From Vibrio diabolicus (GTDB taxonomy: Bacteria > Pseudomonadota > Gammaproteobacteria > Enterobacterales > Vibrionaceae): a stretch of 64,000 nt of DNA. The stretch is taken from NCBI GenBank assembly GCA_001048675.1, contig CCKK01000003.1:712802-776801 (forward strand), read 5' to 3'. The notes below the pieces were generated by a model, which was not told where the DNA came from, made no database searches, and saw nothing but the letters and a program-made list of their open reading frames with translations. This document shows, piece by piece, positions 29,392 to 39,333 of this stretch (its first letter is position 1; each line of letters begins with the position of its first letter). Made by a program: the position numbers and the translations under genes.

Positions 29392-30235
29392 TCAGGCGTT
29401 TAGGCCTGTAGCAAATTGGTCACGTGCCCAAGCTCGCAAACATTGATGGGAAGTGCTGGATTCATCTCGTTTATGGAAAATCAGTTTATAGCTGACTGGC
29501 TCGGAAAACATTGGAGTTTGAATGACTTGCAGATTCAAAGCCGATTGCCATTTCTGCGCCAAAGACAGGGGAAGCACGCCTAAGCAATCGTGTTTCGCTA
29601 CATAAAGCATCATGCCAGAGAGCGATGTTGTCATCATTTCCACATCACGCTCTTGCAGCCCTGGCTGGTGAATTTCGGTGTTGCTAACTGGGAAGTCTTC
29701 GTCTCCGACAAACCGACAGTGCTTTTCAGAATAAAACTGTTCTTGTTCGATTTTTCCTGCGATACGTGGGTGATCTTGACGACAAATCACCACCATTGGC
29801 TCTTCAAAGATTGACTCACTGATAAATGATGGGTCATGAATGGTCGTTGGGCTAATAATCAAATCGATCTGTTTAAGTCGTAGATCGTTCAATAACGAAG
29901 GTAAATCCGTATCGGCGCAAATGCTGATCGTGTTGGTTGGTGTGATGCGGTGGAGCAGCGCTTCGTTACAGCTCAGGCGGAAAGTGCTTTGATCGGAAAT
30001 GGCATCATTGATCATCGCAAACGCCTGATGAAATTTAGGTAGCAACTGATGCCCTACAGAAGTGAGTTTGATTTGTCGCCCATCCTTCACAAATAACGAT
30101 TTGTTGGTTTCTTTTTCCTAAACGCTTCATGGATGCGCTAATCGCTGGCTGAGTTAGCCCTAGGTGCTCTGCGGCGCGAGAGTAAGATTGATATTCAGCA
30201 ACAATTAAAAAGGTTTGGATTAGATTAAAATCCAT
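29392..30235 (-). pseudogene. LysR-family regulator, interrupted by one extra base
   Basis: The N-terminal HTH (MDFNLIQTFLIVAEYQSYSR to ISASMKRL, from 30235) and the effector domain (from about 30085, VKDGRQIKLTSVGHQLLP) lie in different frames. At 30117-30118 the plus strand reads CTTTTTCCTAAAC; removing one C restores an unbroken frame (RLEKETNKSLFVKDGRQ). The span is 844 bases, one more than a multiple of three, so a single insertion explains everything. The intact gene would encode about 280 residues. It is most likely a sequencing error next to a T run; if real, the regulator is inactive. Confidence 0.85.
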
Positions 30236-30386
30236 ACGATACCTAAATAAAAATAATCACTAGATTCAGTGGGCGTCTCTTTGATTTTTGGGCTAGATGT
30301 TCGCCCTAGGCACCCACCTTGAAATAAGCCTCCTTAACGCACTTACGAGCTAAGGAGGCTACAGAGTAGTGGTTCGTTAAAACGAA

Positions 30387-31706
30387 TTATTTAACTACTT
30401 TGATTTCAGGCATTTGATACTCACCACTTTGGATTGCATCGTCTGCGCCGTAAAAACGCATGATGGCGTAGAACGGTTTTTCAGGTACTGGCAAGAAGTT
30501 TGGATCGTCTGCTCGGCCTTTCTCGTTCGCACTCATGTAAATGGTGTAGTAACCGTCTTTGTCCGCTTTCATGGTTCGGTCGCCACGGCTGTGACGGTTT
30601 AGGTCGTTTTTCGCCATCAAACGGTTGTCGTTGCCGTAAATAGTAACAGACCAGAATTCGCTGACGTTCGGCGCTTTAAAGCGCATCACGTAATCATGCT
30701 TCGAACCATCCAGTTTTTGACCAGTGCTGTCGAAATCTGATTTACGGTAAGACGCTTCGATAGGTGGTAAACCCCACTGACCAAGGTAAGTACCTTCTGC
30801 AAAAATATCGCGTGGCGCATCACCCAAGGTATCGCGTGTACCAAGCAACGTACGAGCATCTGTCATTTTAGGTGCAAGTTCGACGAGGTGTTCCATGCCT
30901 TTCTTCTCACCAACTTTTGCCAGTTTTAGCTGCTCAGGTGTGAAGTCAGTTTTGCATGGTTCAACGCCGATAGATTGGTATTTGTCCAACCACTGTTTGT
31001 CTGCATTGCCCATCGAGCCATCACATAGCACGAAGTTCACGCGTTCAAGCCATGTTGAATTTTTTGGATCTGGATACGTTCTTTGTACTGGTTGTGGCCC
31101 GTTCTTACCTAAATATTCCGATAGGGTACGAATGTTCCATTGGTCCATGTAGTTAAGCGCGACTTTTGCGTCTTCGTCATTCACTGCCATGATGCGACCC
31201 ATCAGCTTCACAAGATTGCTGTCTACGCGAACCACTTCGTCGACAGACGCTGGCACTTCACCTTGCCAATCTTGTGCTGCAAACATGAACTGGCCGCCTT
31301 TTGTGCCGCGAGTACGAGAACTGAACGCTGCGTTGGTGTAGTGGCCCATGTCCATTGTGTGCAAGATCCAGTAACGGCCTTCATCCATATCAGGCACGCT
31401 CACAATGACAGGTTCTGCAGCAACATCTAACCAGCCCATAAGGTGAAGCGTATCGTTATTAATGGTTGGGTGAGCGGTGTAAGAGTCATCAGCTAGAGCA
31501 CGAATATTCTGAAAGCGGTTCAGTGGATAGTTGTTTTCTACCGCCGTGTGATAGAAAAACTTGTACGCTTCATCGATAGAGTAGCCGTAGATATAAGCAT
31601 CTTCTGCAAGATCAACATTGGTGTTAGCCGCAAATACAGAGCTGGCTCCTAGCGCTGATAATCCCAATAGAGTAACGAGTAATTTTTGTTTCATGGCTGG
31701 TTTCAT
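30387..31706 (-). CDS. DUF1254/DUF1214 exported protein
   Basis: This 439-residue protein has a signal peptide ending at SVFA (about residue 26), so it is envelope-located. An N-terminal DUF1254 domain (DAYIYGYSIDEAYKFFYHTA) and a C-terminal DUF1214 domain (FWSVTIYGNDNRLMAKN, then AIMRFYGADDAI) are present. The biochemical role of this family is unknown. An ATG at 31694, four codons in, has a better-placed GGATG and is an equally good start. It is divergent from a LysR gene 129 bases away. Confidence 0.88.
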   Translation of the reverse strand: MKPAMKQKLLVTLLGLSALGASSVFAANTNVDLAEDAYIYGYSIDEAYKFFYHTAVENNYPLNRFQNIRALADDSYTAHPTINNDTLHLMGWLDVAAEPVIVSVPDMDEGRYWILHTMDMGHYTNAAFSSRTRGTKGGQFMFAAQDWQGEVPASVDEVVRVDSNLVKLMGRIMAVNDEDAKVALNYMDQWNIRTLSEYLGKNGPQPVQRTYPDPKNSTWLERVNFVLCDGSMGNADKQWLDKYQSIGVEPCKTDFTPEQLKLAKVGEKKGMEHLVELAPKMTDARTLLGTRDTLGDAPRDIFAEGTYLGQWGLPPIEASYRKSDFDSTGQKLDGSKHDYVMRFKAPNVSEFWSVTIYGNDNRLMAKNDLNRHSRGDRTMKADKDGYYTIYMSANEKGRADDPNFLPVPEKPFYAIMRFYGADDAIQSGEYQMPEIKVVK

Positions 31707-31835
31707 CCATTTGTTTGTGAGGATATGTTTCCAGCTAAGCTTAGTCGTTAACCCGTTTATTACAGAAATGAATTGTGAGTATTTAGTCTATATCAAAAGT
31801 GATATGCTTTGAGAAAAGCTAAAGAGATAACGTTG

Positions 31836-32750
31836 ATGAACTTTGATTACAATTTGCTCAAGGTGCTTGCGGTGATTCTTGAAACACGCAACACCACAAC
31901 GGCTGCGGAGCGTTTGTGCACCAGCCAGCCTGCTGTGAGTCGAAGCTTGCGTAAAATTCGGGATTTGTTTAACGACGACATTTTAGTGCGTAAGGGCACC
32001 AATATGGAGCTCACGCCGAAAGCCGAAGAGATCAAAGCGCAGCTTTCTGGGATCATCAACGACATCGACAAGCTAGTGAATGTTTCTCATAGTTTTGATC
32101 CCGCGATCGAAAGCTGTGTTCTGCGTGTTGCGATCAACTCGTCCATTGCGCAATGGTTTTCTGCCGCGTTTACTCAGCTGCTAGCCAAAGAAGCGCCGTT
32201 TATGAACTTGGTGATCGAAGACTGGACGGAAACCACGCCAGACAAAATTGATGCGGGTGAAATCGCTTTTGGCATCAACTATTTCCCTATGAAATTGCCG
32301 AAGCATCTGGTTCAGAAAAAAGGCGGGCGGGACGACTTTGCTCTGGCCTGCCGCGCGACGCATCCGCATGGTGGCAAACGCATGTATTTGGATGACATTT
32401 CAGAGTACGCGTACGCGGTTCACATCATCCAACATTGGAATGAAAAAGAAGATCATATCTCGCGCTTATTACAGCCTTTTTCAGTTGTCCCAAGAATTCA
32501 ACTGCGTACCACGCACATCAACACCATTTTGAATTTGGTTGCGGATAGCGATGTTCTGTTTCCTTGTTCGCGTCACTTGATCAATCAGTTAGATAAGCGT
32601 TTTTCTTTTATCGAATTTGATGACGCGTTGCCGAAATTAGAGGGTAACTTCGGTTACGTTTACAGCGTAAAGCGCCGTAATGATCCGTTGATATTGTGGG
32701 TTAACAATACCGTTGAATCGTTGATGAAGTCGTTAGGCATTGAGTCGTAA
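31836..32750 (+). CDS. LysR-family transcriptional regulator
   Basis: This is a 304-residue protein from the ATG at 31836; a TTG nine codons earlier is less likely. It has the HTH at MNFDYNLLKVLAVILETRNT through SQPAVSRSLRKIRDLFNDDI, the LeuO/NodD-like form with DDILVRKG, and the effector domain from about residue 90. It is divergent from the DUF1254 gene, its probable target. A 9-bp inverted repeat follows the stop. Confidence 0.91.
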   Translation: MNFDYNLLKVLAVILETRNTTTAAERLCTSQPAVSRSLRKIRDLFNDDILVRKGTNMELTPKAEEIKAQLSGIINDIDKLVNVSHSFDPAIESCVLRVAINSSIAQWFSAAFTQLLAKEAPFMNLVIEDWTETTPDKIDAGEIAFGINYFPMKLPKHLVQKKGGRDDFALACRATHPHGGKRMYLDDISEYAYAVHIIQHWNEKEDHISRLLQPFSVVPRIQLRTTHINTILNLVADSDVLFPCSRHLINQLDKRFSFIEFDDALPKLEGNFGYVYSVKRRNDPLILWVNNTVESLMKSLGIES

Positions 32751-32773
32751 CAATAGTGGGTGAAACGGTTTGA

Positions 32774-32808
32774 ACAACCGGGTTCGATAACGCACTGATC
32801 CCGGTTGT
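32774..32808. repeat. Inverted repeat between convergent genes
   Basis: ACAACCGGG at 32774-32782 and CCCGGTTGT at 32800-32808 form a 9-bp stem with a 17-nt loop between the LysR gene and the convergent VOC gene. There is no U-run, so it is a weak terminator candidate. Confidence 0.45.
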
Positions 32809-32822
32809 GTTGCTTGATGCAA

Positions 32823-33308
32823 TTACTCGTATTCAGAAGCGTAAGTTTCTTCATAAGTGTGCGAGTAAAGTTCGAACAGGTTGCCGAATGGGTCTTCTAG
32901 ATAGACCATTTTCGCAGGCTTGTTATCGTCTTCTGGGTGGTAACGCATGATGTCCATACGAACTTTGCCACCCAACGCTTCAGTGCGCTTGATTGCACCT
33001 TCAAAATCGTCCGTCTGCAAACAGAAATGGAAGATTCCGATGCGAGAAAAATCCACTTCATGGCGCTCTTGACGCTCTTTCATTTCAAATAATTCAAGTC
33101 CGATGCCATCACTTGTCACTAGATGCGCAATGTTGAAGCCTTTAAAGCCCTCACCAAAGACCGCAATACACATTCTGCCAATTGCGGTTTCGCGTTCTTC
33201 AATCACTTTCGTGTTGCCCATAACGACTTTTAGACCAAGCGCTCGCGTGTAAAACTCAACCGCTTTATCCATATCTCCGACCATAATACCGACATGATTC
33301 ATTTTCAT
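32823..33308 (-). CDS. VOC-family protein (lactoylglutathione lyase-like)
   Basis: This 161-residue protein has two glyoxalase-fold modules: MKMNHVGIMVGDMDKAVEFY with the first His, and FHFCLQTDDFEGAIKRTEALGG with the second, ending in YLEDPFGNLFELYSH with a Glu ligand. The methylmalonyl-CoA epimerase or lactoylglutathione-lyase group fits the length. The specific reaction cannot be decided. It stands alone on the minus strand. Confidence 0.88.
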   Translation of the reverse strand: MKMNHVGIMVGDMDKAVEFYTRALGLKVVMGNTKVIEERETAIGRMCIAVFGEGFKGFNIAHLVTSDGIGLELFEMKERQERHEVDFSRIGIFHFCLQTDDFEGAIKRTEALGGKVRMDIMRYHPEDDNKPAKMVYLEDPFGNLFELYSHTYEETYASEYE

Positions 33309-33446
33309 TTGTTTGCTCCCAACATGTGTGCTTAAACGTTGTTTTGTTTCGATGTGGGAGAGTATATGGTGCGGTTTTAATTACATGAAATTATCATAAA
33401 TTATAAAAATAATAATTTTGTGTAATCATCATGAGCGGGGTTCGAG

Positions 33447-33764
33447 CTAATTGGCTAATGCCTCAACAGCTTGCTGTACCGAGGTGAAGTGAATTTTGAT
33501 GATGCATCTTTGTGCGAGACTAAACTCATGCGACTGGATGAGTGACGTAACTTCCTCGACGGACAGAGTGCGTTCTTCCGGTTGTAAAACGGTGGTGTTC
33601 GAATCGTTGTATTGTAACCCGAACGTGTTGCCATTTGAGTCAATTACGTAATCATCTGGCCCCAAAATGAGCGCTTCGCATTCGGAATCAAGATCGGCAT
33701 GAGAACGCAAATAGATAAGTTCATCGTCGCCATCGAGTTTCAATAAACATGGCCATGTAACCAT
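33447..33764 (-). CDS. DUF4144-like small protein
   Basis: This 105-residue soluble acidic protein has no signal or membrane segment. The start TWPCLLKLDGDDELIYL and the middle DSNGNTFGLQYN resemble DUF4144, a small family found in Vibrio and relatives whose function is unknown. It lies between the VOC gene and the frameshifted HAD gene with its own spacing of about 100 bases on each side. Confidence 0.7.
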   Translation of the reverse strand: MVTWPCLLKLDGDDELIYLRSHADLDSECEALILGPDDYVIDSNGNTFGLQYNDSNTTVLQPEERTLSVEEVTSLIQSHEFSLAQRCIIKIHFTSVQQAVEALAN

Positions 33765-33860
33765 GGGGCCTCCAGTGTAGTGGCTAAAATTGTTTCAATG
33801 TCTGAAAGGGCAAGGTGAGCGCTGGCTTTCAAGGTGTTGGCCTTAAACCGCAGTCAAAAA

Positions 33861-34572
33861 TTACGTGTGTTGAGCAATAATCGAAAACAGCTCGTCAACC
33901 GTTCTTGCCACGTAATCTGGTTGCACGCTCCAATGCTCTGGCATCGCGCCGCTGTACGCTGCTGCAACGGCAATCACTTTACTTTGGCCACCCAACTGCT
34001 GTTCGATGTTGCGTGCGAATTGCGTGTCGGCTTCATGGTCACCGATGTACATCAGCTGTCTATTTTCTGCGTGACCAAAAATCGACTCAACGCATTTGAT
34101 ACCACTGTACGCATCGGGCTTTTGGTGTCCGTTCGAGACGTCATCATACCCGATGATGGATTTAAACGGCGCGCTGATGCCGTTGTCGGACAGCACTCGA
34201 TGAATATTGCTTTGTGAGTTTTGAGAGCAAATGCCGTGAGGCAGCTGCGCAAACTCTTTAATAACGCCATCAATGCCTTCAAACAGGGTTACTGGTGTTT
34301 GGTTTTTCTTCTTGATGCTCTGCCCATAAACCGCCAGCTTTTAGCATTTCATCATGGGACATGCCGTAGTAATCCACGTAGAGCTCTTGCCAGTTTTTCG
34401 CCGCGTGGTTTGCGTAGTGATAGTTGGCTTCTGAATGGAGATATTTCGGTAAATTATCGCCAGTTAAATGCGGGGCTACGATGGATAAGATCGCTTTGGT
34501 GATGTCGATGTTTTTCGGTACAGAGTTTACGAGTGTCCCATCGTAATCCCACAATATGGCGTCTAATTTCAT
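33861..34572 (-). pseudogene. HAD-family phosphatase, interrupted by one extra base
   Basis: The N-terminal part from 34572 has motif I (LWDYDGTLVNSVP) and the helical cap. The C-terminal part, in another frame, holds motif II (HGICSQNSQS), YDDVSNGHQKPDAY with the motif III Lys, and motif IV (MYIGDHEADTQFA). The frames join at 34301-34307, where the plus strand reads GTTTGGTTTTTC; deleting one G (or one T) gives an unbroken EEKQTPVTLFEG-type reading. Span is 712 bases, one over a multiple of three. The intact protein would be a phosphoglycolate-phosphatase-like enzyme of about 236 residues. Confidence 0.85.
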
Positions 34573-34597
34573 TCAACGTTCTCGTTGTTATTGATGG

Positions 34598-35134
34598 TTA
34601 AAAGCTGGAGCCGGGTTGCTGCAAAAATGCTAACTCTTCAGGAGTGCTTTCTCTACCCAAGATGGCGTTGCGATGTGGGTAACGTCCAAATTGGTCGATG
34701 ATGGCTTTGTGTTTTAGCTCAAAATCGTAGTTATTTTCAAGCCCTGATGCGCGAAACAATTTCTCAGCTTCGACATGAATGAGGCGAGATTCACTGTGCA
34801 TAAACGGCATGTACAAAAAGCTTAGCTGCTCAGGCGCTAATTCTTGATCGTGTCCTAACCGAATTGCTTCTTGAGCCAATGCTAATGCGAGCGGGTCTTG
34901 CGCAAACGCTTTTGGGGTGTTGCGATACACATTACGTGAAAACTGATCGAGGACGATGATTTCGGCCAATCGTCCTTGTGCGCTGTCACGCCAATTAAAC
35001 AGTTCACAACGAGCGGCTTGTTCTAGTACCGAGGCAAATCGTGATGCAATATGTTTGTCCAGTTCTGGGTTGTTTTCAAACCAGTTTTGAGGCGTTAGCT
35101 CTTCGAACCAGAACTTGATGATTTGTTGATGCAT
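34598..35134 (-). CDS. DUF924-family protein
   Basis: This 178-residue soluble protein matches DUF924: an FWFEELTPQNWFENNPELD start, the strongly conserved IIVLDQFSRNVYRNTPKAFA segment, and HSESRLIHVEAEKLF. The fold is an alpha-helical, TPR-like repeat; the role is unknown. It lies 25 bases upstream of the HAD gene on the same strand, so the two may be co-transcribed. Confidence 0.9.
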   Translation of the reverse strand: MHQQIIKFWFEELTPQNWFENNPELDKHIASRFASVLEQAARCELFNWRDSAQGRLAEIIVLDQFSRNVYRNTPKAFAQDPLALALAQEAIRLGHDQELAPEQLSFLYMPFMHSESRLIHVEAEKLFRASGLENNYDFELKHKAIIDQFGRYPHRNAILGRESTPEELAFLQQPGSSF

Positions 35135-35163
35135 GGCGCTTCCTTTTGTTGTGCCTTAATAGC

Positions 35164-35193
35164 AAAAAGCCAGAAGCGTGGCTTCTGGCTTTT
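35164..35193 (-). terminator. Intrinsic terminator after the M3 peptidase gene
   Basis: AAAGCCAGAAG pairs with CTTCTGGCTTT around a 5-nt loop; on the minus strand it ends in TTTTTGCT. It separates the M3 gene from the DUF924 gene. Confidence 0.85.
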
Positions 35194-35199
35194 GGCGTG

Positions 35200-37048
35200 T
35201 TATCGACCGTAAGTCTCTACGATGTAACGTTCAAAATCGTCACACATTTGTTCGTCAGAGATGACGTTGCTTGCCAGTTCTTTACTGCCGTCGACGACTT
35301 TAATTGTCGCGTTCAGTGAAGCAACTGGTGCTCGTTCTCGTGTTGCAAGTGAGTCGATTTTCTTCTGCTGTACTTCCCACGCTTGCTCTGGCGATAGATT
35401 ACATACATCTGCCAAGTATTTAGCATTGAACCCCTCGCCAGTCAGGCTGAAAATGGTTTCGTTGTGCGACAAATGATTGCCTGCATGCCAGTAGTGTTTT
35501 GCCAGCAGTGGGCCAATTTCTGGGTTATCCGTCAGATAGCCAAACTTCTCAAGGAAGTATGCGCGGGTCTGATACACCGCCATGTGCGCGAGTAGATAAC
35601 CTTGATACGCACAAGCCGCTTCGTCGGATAGCAAATGTGGAATCGCCATCAGTGGGCGAGGGCTGCATTCCAAACCAAGGATCTGTTTTTCACAATCGCG
35701 AGCCAGCTTAGTGATGCGCTCTGGCGTTAACTCGTCATCGCTAAGTTGATATAACGCGCGCTCAAAGTACGGCACAACCAAGATGCTACGTTCTTCGTAG
35801 GCTTTGAATGGCTGACGACTGTTGATCATCGCTTGAATGATCTCATCAGGAACCGGATTCCCTTCATCATCCAGTGCGTACTGTTTTAGCCAATCGGCAT
35901 CGGTTAACAGGCTGTCACAGAACATCGACTGAGTTTCTGCATAAGCCATCGACGTCGGCGCAAACTCCTGCGAAAAACAAGGCGCGTTCATTTTTACGTT
36001 CGCAAAGTGTGCTGCGTGACCACCTTCGTGGAACAGCGTGTTTATGCCATCGTAGCCGCTGCCCACTTGGTCTGGTTTGGCATTGCTGGTGAAGTTCACC
36101 TGTGCTGCGACCCATTCGCCTTGATTGTAGAATGAAGGGATAGGGCCGTGGCAGAACCCGTTCGGGTACTTACCTTTGCGGTCTAACAAATCAAGCGTTA
36201 GCGTCGCGCCAGAGTAATCAATATTCAGACGACCAAACGACTCTACCCAGCGTCTCAGAGATTTTGAGAACGGCACGTATGGGTCAAGGTCACGCATGAC
36301 GTCACCCGCGAACGAGTAAACAAAGTTGAAGCCAGTGAGTGCGCTTGCGCCTTTCTCTTTCGCCAAGTTTTCTAAGCTGTTTAGGTGCGCATCTCGCGTG
36401 CGTTGTTCGAAATCTTCCAAAATCTCGAATAGCTGCTCAGAGCTCATCTTTTCCGTTTTTTGCACGGAGTAATCAAAGAAGGTCGCATAACCCAGTGAGC
36501 GAGCGAACTGGTTGCGCAGTTTGATCAGTTCTATAAAGCCGTTTTGCAGTAGCCATTGTTCAAGGTTCAGCAACGCTTGGTGAGCCGATTGGCGAACTTC
36601 TTCATGATTGTTGGTGCGAATGGTTGAGCTCAATACTGGCAGTGAACCTTCCACTTGCTCGCCGTTTTCATCGGTAAACGTTTGTACGTGGTTCTTGTTT
36701 TTTCTCGAAGAGCTCAGCTTCAAAGGCAATGAGCTGATTTTTCAACGCTTGTGCTTTTTCGCCCTCGATTGCGTGAGATTCAAACATCGCCAGCCAACCA
36801 GAAAGACCCGTAATGGTTTGCTGTTTCTCTTGTGGGTCGGTAATTGAGTCCGCGGCTTCAAGCTGTTGTTTGATGGCAGTAATTTGCTCGGCGTTGCTCA
36901 AAAAGCTTGTCCATGCGGTTTGTGCTTGCGTCGAGCCATCATGGTCATCGCTGAGCCCCATGTAAGTTTCCCAAAAGAAATCTTCTTTGGTGCGGTGAAT
37001 CGCGAGGTAACGTTGATTGAGGTCGTTGAGATAATCCGTTGCGGTCAT
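35200..37048 (-). pseudogene. M3-family oligoendopeptidase, interrupted by one extra base
   Basis: The first 125 residues from the ATG at 37048 (MTATDYLNDLNQRYLAIHRT) and the remaining 490 are in different frames. They join at a run of six T at 36698-36703 (plus strand); with five, the reading continues as FEKNKNHVQTFTDENGEQ. The span is one over a multiple of three, giving about 615 residues, the normal oligoendopeptidase F/M3 length. The zinc motif HEGGH is intact, with a downstream Glu in the M3 pattern. It degrades short peptides in the cytosol. The required shift is +1, not the -1 of usual programmed slippage. Confidence 0.88.
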
Positions 37049-37331
37049 TTTGATCCTTCAAATGGTTGGGAGTAGACCCCTAATTATTGCACGCTTGTTG
37101 ATAATAAAGGAGGGACAAATTAATTTGCTGGTAGTGTACTGCGTAAACGTGATTTTACTATTTGTTTACATTTTAATGAGTTAGCAAGAGTTGTTATGAG
37201 TTCGGAGTGCGCAGTGTTAAGACTGGCACGGATTTTACAGTTCATCAGTTAATTAATCTGCGAGGCGCTCTCGATGATCTTTGTCATGTGTAATAATATT
37301 TCTATATCGCGGCAGTACATATGGAAACGAT

Positions 37332-37694
37332 ATGATAAATAAGACAAAAGTTACGCTATTGGCGCTAGGTACGATTTTGGTTGGATGCTCTTCTGTCACG
37401 CCGCCAAGAAATGATGCGGTTGAGAACATTCAACAAAAGTGCTCTGTAATTTTAAGCAGTGATGTTTCAGGTGAACAGCGCTGGCAGACATACAACGGCT
37501 TGCTTGTAGAATATGCTGTGCATGGCATTAAGACTCAGGCGCAGTTAGAACGCTTTGAAGCGTTTGTGCAGCGGGTACAAAATGATGAATCTGGACAGTT
37601 AGTTACCGAGCTGATTGAAGTCACCGATTGGGGATGCTCAAACGGCAATTATCTTGAAGAGATGGGCTTGTTTATTCAAGAAGTTCAAAAGTAA
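37332..37694 (+). CDS. Small putative lipoprotein, unknown function
   Basis: This is a 120-residue protein from the ATG at 37332. It has a lipoprotein signal (LLALGTILVGCSS, lipobox Cys20). The mature part is acidic and helical with two further Cys residues (in QKCSVIL and DWGCSNG) that could form a disulfide. No family recognised. It has its own terminator immediately after the stop. Confidence 0.75.
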   Translation: MINKTKVTLLALGTILVGCSSVTPPRNDAVENIQQKCSVILSSDVSGEQRWQTYNGLLVEYAVHGIKTQAQLERFEAFVQRVQNDESGQLVTELIEVTDWGCSNGNYLEEMGLFIQEVQK

Positions 37695-37723
37695 AAAACC
37701 GAGCGTTAAGTCGCTCGGTTTTT
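37693..37723 (+). terminator. Intrinsic terminator after the small lipoprotein gene
   Basis: AACCGAGCG and CGCTCGGTT form a 9-bp stem with a 6-nt loop and a T run. The left arm overlaps the stop codon region. Confidence 0.9.
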
Positions 37724-37763
37724 CTGTTTATGGAGCGCTTTGTGCGCTGGCCCGTCAGGACGC

Positions 37764-37937
37764 TTACTCCTCTGGGTACTCGCCCATACCTTGCGTTTTA
37801 CCTTCCGCTTTCCAATGCTCACCGGGGTCAAATGCTTCATCGCATAAATCTACGGTGTAGCCCATTTCTGTGATTTCCTTTAATGTGAGATTATCTGCAA
37901 TTTTTGCGACTTCACCCGATTTATTACGTAATTCCAT
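37764..37937 (-). CDS. Small conserved-looking protein of 57 residues, unknown
   Basis: It starts at an ATG preceded by GAGGAGGAAACAAC, one of the best ribosome sites in the window, which supports a real gene. The protein begins MELRNKSGEVAKIADNLTL and ends in a Gly/Glu-rich tail; it is soluble, with no motif recognised. It is convergent with the lipoprotein gene. A longer frame to 37979 would bypass this ribosome site. Confidence 0.6.
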   Translation of the reverse strand: MELRNKSGEVAKIADNLTLKEITEMGYTVDLCDEAFDPGEHWKAEGKTQGMGEYPEE

Positions 37938-38171
37938 GTTGTTTCCTCCTCTGTAGGTAGACGAGCGGTATCGATGCACAGTGACGAATGCATCGGTGAC
38001 CTTTGTTCTAAGTATATAACTCTCAGCTCAAAATGAGGGTTTAATCCATTTTTATCGTGTGGTTAATTGAGTAATGCTTTGAGCTGCTTCAGTTATTTTT
38101 AACTGCATCATCGCGACAGTTGGTTATTTGTGATTTATTGAACGATTAAATTGTCAATCTGGAAACTCGAA

Positions 38172-39314
38172 ATGGTGATTCTCGACCACGCTTTAGCACA
38201 ACAAATTGTTGATCGAACCATGTCCATCATTGGTCACAATGTGAATGTGATGAACTCGGCAGGCATCATCATTGGCAGTGGCGACCCTAAACGTGTTGGG
38301 CAAGTGCATGATGGCGCGGTACTGGCGCTGAATCATGGCGATTCGCTAGAGCTTAATGAGCAGCAATGTTTGACGTTGCAGGGTGTCAAACCCGGAATCA
38401 ATATGCTGTTGAAATTGCATGGCGACGTGGTCGGTATTGTTGGTGTGACAGGCGAGCCGGAGAAAATCCGAGATTTCGCCAAGCTGGTCAAAATGACCGC
38501 TGAACTAACAATCGAGCAAGCCGCGCTGGTGGAAAAATTTCAGTGGGACAGACGTCATCGCGAAGAGTTTATTCTGGCTTGGATCAATGGCAAATTGACC
38601 GATGAAGAGCTGAAAGATTGGGCGATGCGTCTTTCTATCGATATTACTCAACCACGGGTGGCAACGGTGATTGAAGTCTCGACACCGTCCGCCTCAAAAA
38701 GCATGAAGAGTGTGCGCAATATTGTTGAGCTGCTTGAATACCCAGAGCGTAACAACCTGGTTGCGATTGTCTCGGTGAATGAAATTGTGGTGTTGAAACC
38801 GTGTCATTCCGCCAAGCTGTGGGATAGCCAAGTTGAAAGTGAACGCATTGATAAGTTGATGTCGCGTTTAAGTGATCACGATTCGCATACGTTTCACATT
38901 GCGCTAGGGCAGCTGTTTAATGAGCCTAAAGATGTCGCGTTGTCATACCAAAGCGCGAAGCAGGTATTAGCTATTGGCAAGCAGTTCTACCCAGAGAAAC
39001 GTAAGTACCTGTTCGATGAACTTCGTTTGCCTGTGCTGTTAGCGCCGTTGGCGGATATTTGGCAAGGTGAACAAATTATTGATGGCGTGAAACGGTTGAA
39101 AGAGAAAGACAAATCCGGGCAATTATTGAAAACCCTAGATGCGTTGTTTGAATGCAATGGCAATGTGACGGAATGCTCTAAAATGCTGTTTATTCACCGG
39201 AACACTCTGCGTTATCGGTTAGAAAAAATCACCGAGATAACGGGGCTACCAACCACCAATTTTGTGGGGTTAGCGGAGCTTTATATTGCGACTCGACTCT
39301 CAAAAATGGCGTGA
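38172..39314 (+). CDS. cdaR: CdaR/SdaR-type sugar-diacid and glycerate utilisation regulator
   Basis: This is a 380-residue protein from the ATG at 38172 with GGAAA upstream; a TTG seven codons earlier is possible. The N-terminal diacid-recognition domain (QIVDRTMSIIGHNVNVMNSAG, then GSGDPKRVGQVHDGA) and the C-terminal PucR-like HTH (FIHRNTLRYRLEKITEITGL) follow the E. coli CdaR layout throughout. It activates genes for D-glucarate, galactarate and glycerate use. Here it precedes a GntP-type permease and glycerate kinase on the same strand, its likely targets. Confidence 0.92.
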   Translation: MVILDHALAQQIVDRTMSIIGHNVNVMNSAGIIIGSGDPKRVGQVHDGAVLALNHGDSLELNEQQCLTLQGVKPGINMLLKLHGDVVGIVGVTGEPEKIRDFAKLVKMTAELTIEQAALVEKFQWDRRHREEFILAWINGKLTDEELKDWAMRLSIDITQPRVATVIEVSTPSASKSMKSVRNIVELLEYPERNNLVAIVSVNEIVVLKPCHSAKLWDSQVESERIDKLMSRLSDHDSHTFHIALGQLFNEPKDVALSYQSAKQVLAIGKQFYPEKRKYLFDELRLPVLLAPLADIWQGEQIIDGVKRLKEKDKSGQLLKTLDALFECNGNVTECSKMLFIHRNTLRYRLEKITEITGLPTTNFVGLAELYIATRLSKMA

Positions 39315-39315
39315 T

Positions 39316-39333
39316 ATTGTGCATTTGCACAAT
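39316..39333 (+). promoter_or_regulatory. Perfect 18-bp palindrome, probable CdaR operator (or terminator stem)
   Basis: ATTGTGCA-TT-TGCACAAT is a perfect palindrome 2 bases after the cdaR stop and 140 bases before the permease start. Its place suits a CdaR/SdaR binding site for the permease-kinase operon. Outer GCGT/ACGC bases and a later CATTTTTTG could also make it a cdaR terminator. Confidence 0.5.

Noticed and set aside
36690..36710. Programmed ribosomal frameshift in the M3 peptidase
   Set aside because: The shift needed is +1 at A6, not the usual -1, and other genes in the window show the same one-base excess, so an insertion error is simpler.
37938..37979. Longer start for the 57-residue protein
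   Set aside because: The strong GAGGAGG ribosome site lies between the two candidate starts and points to the ATG at 37937.
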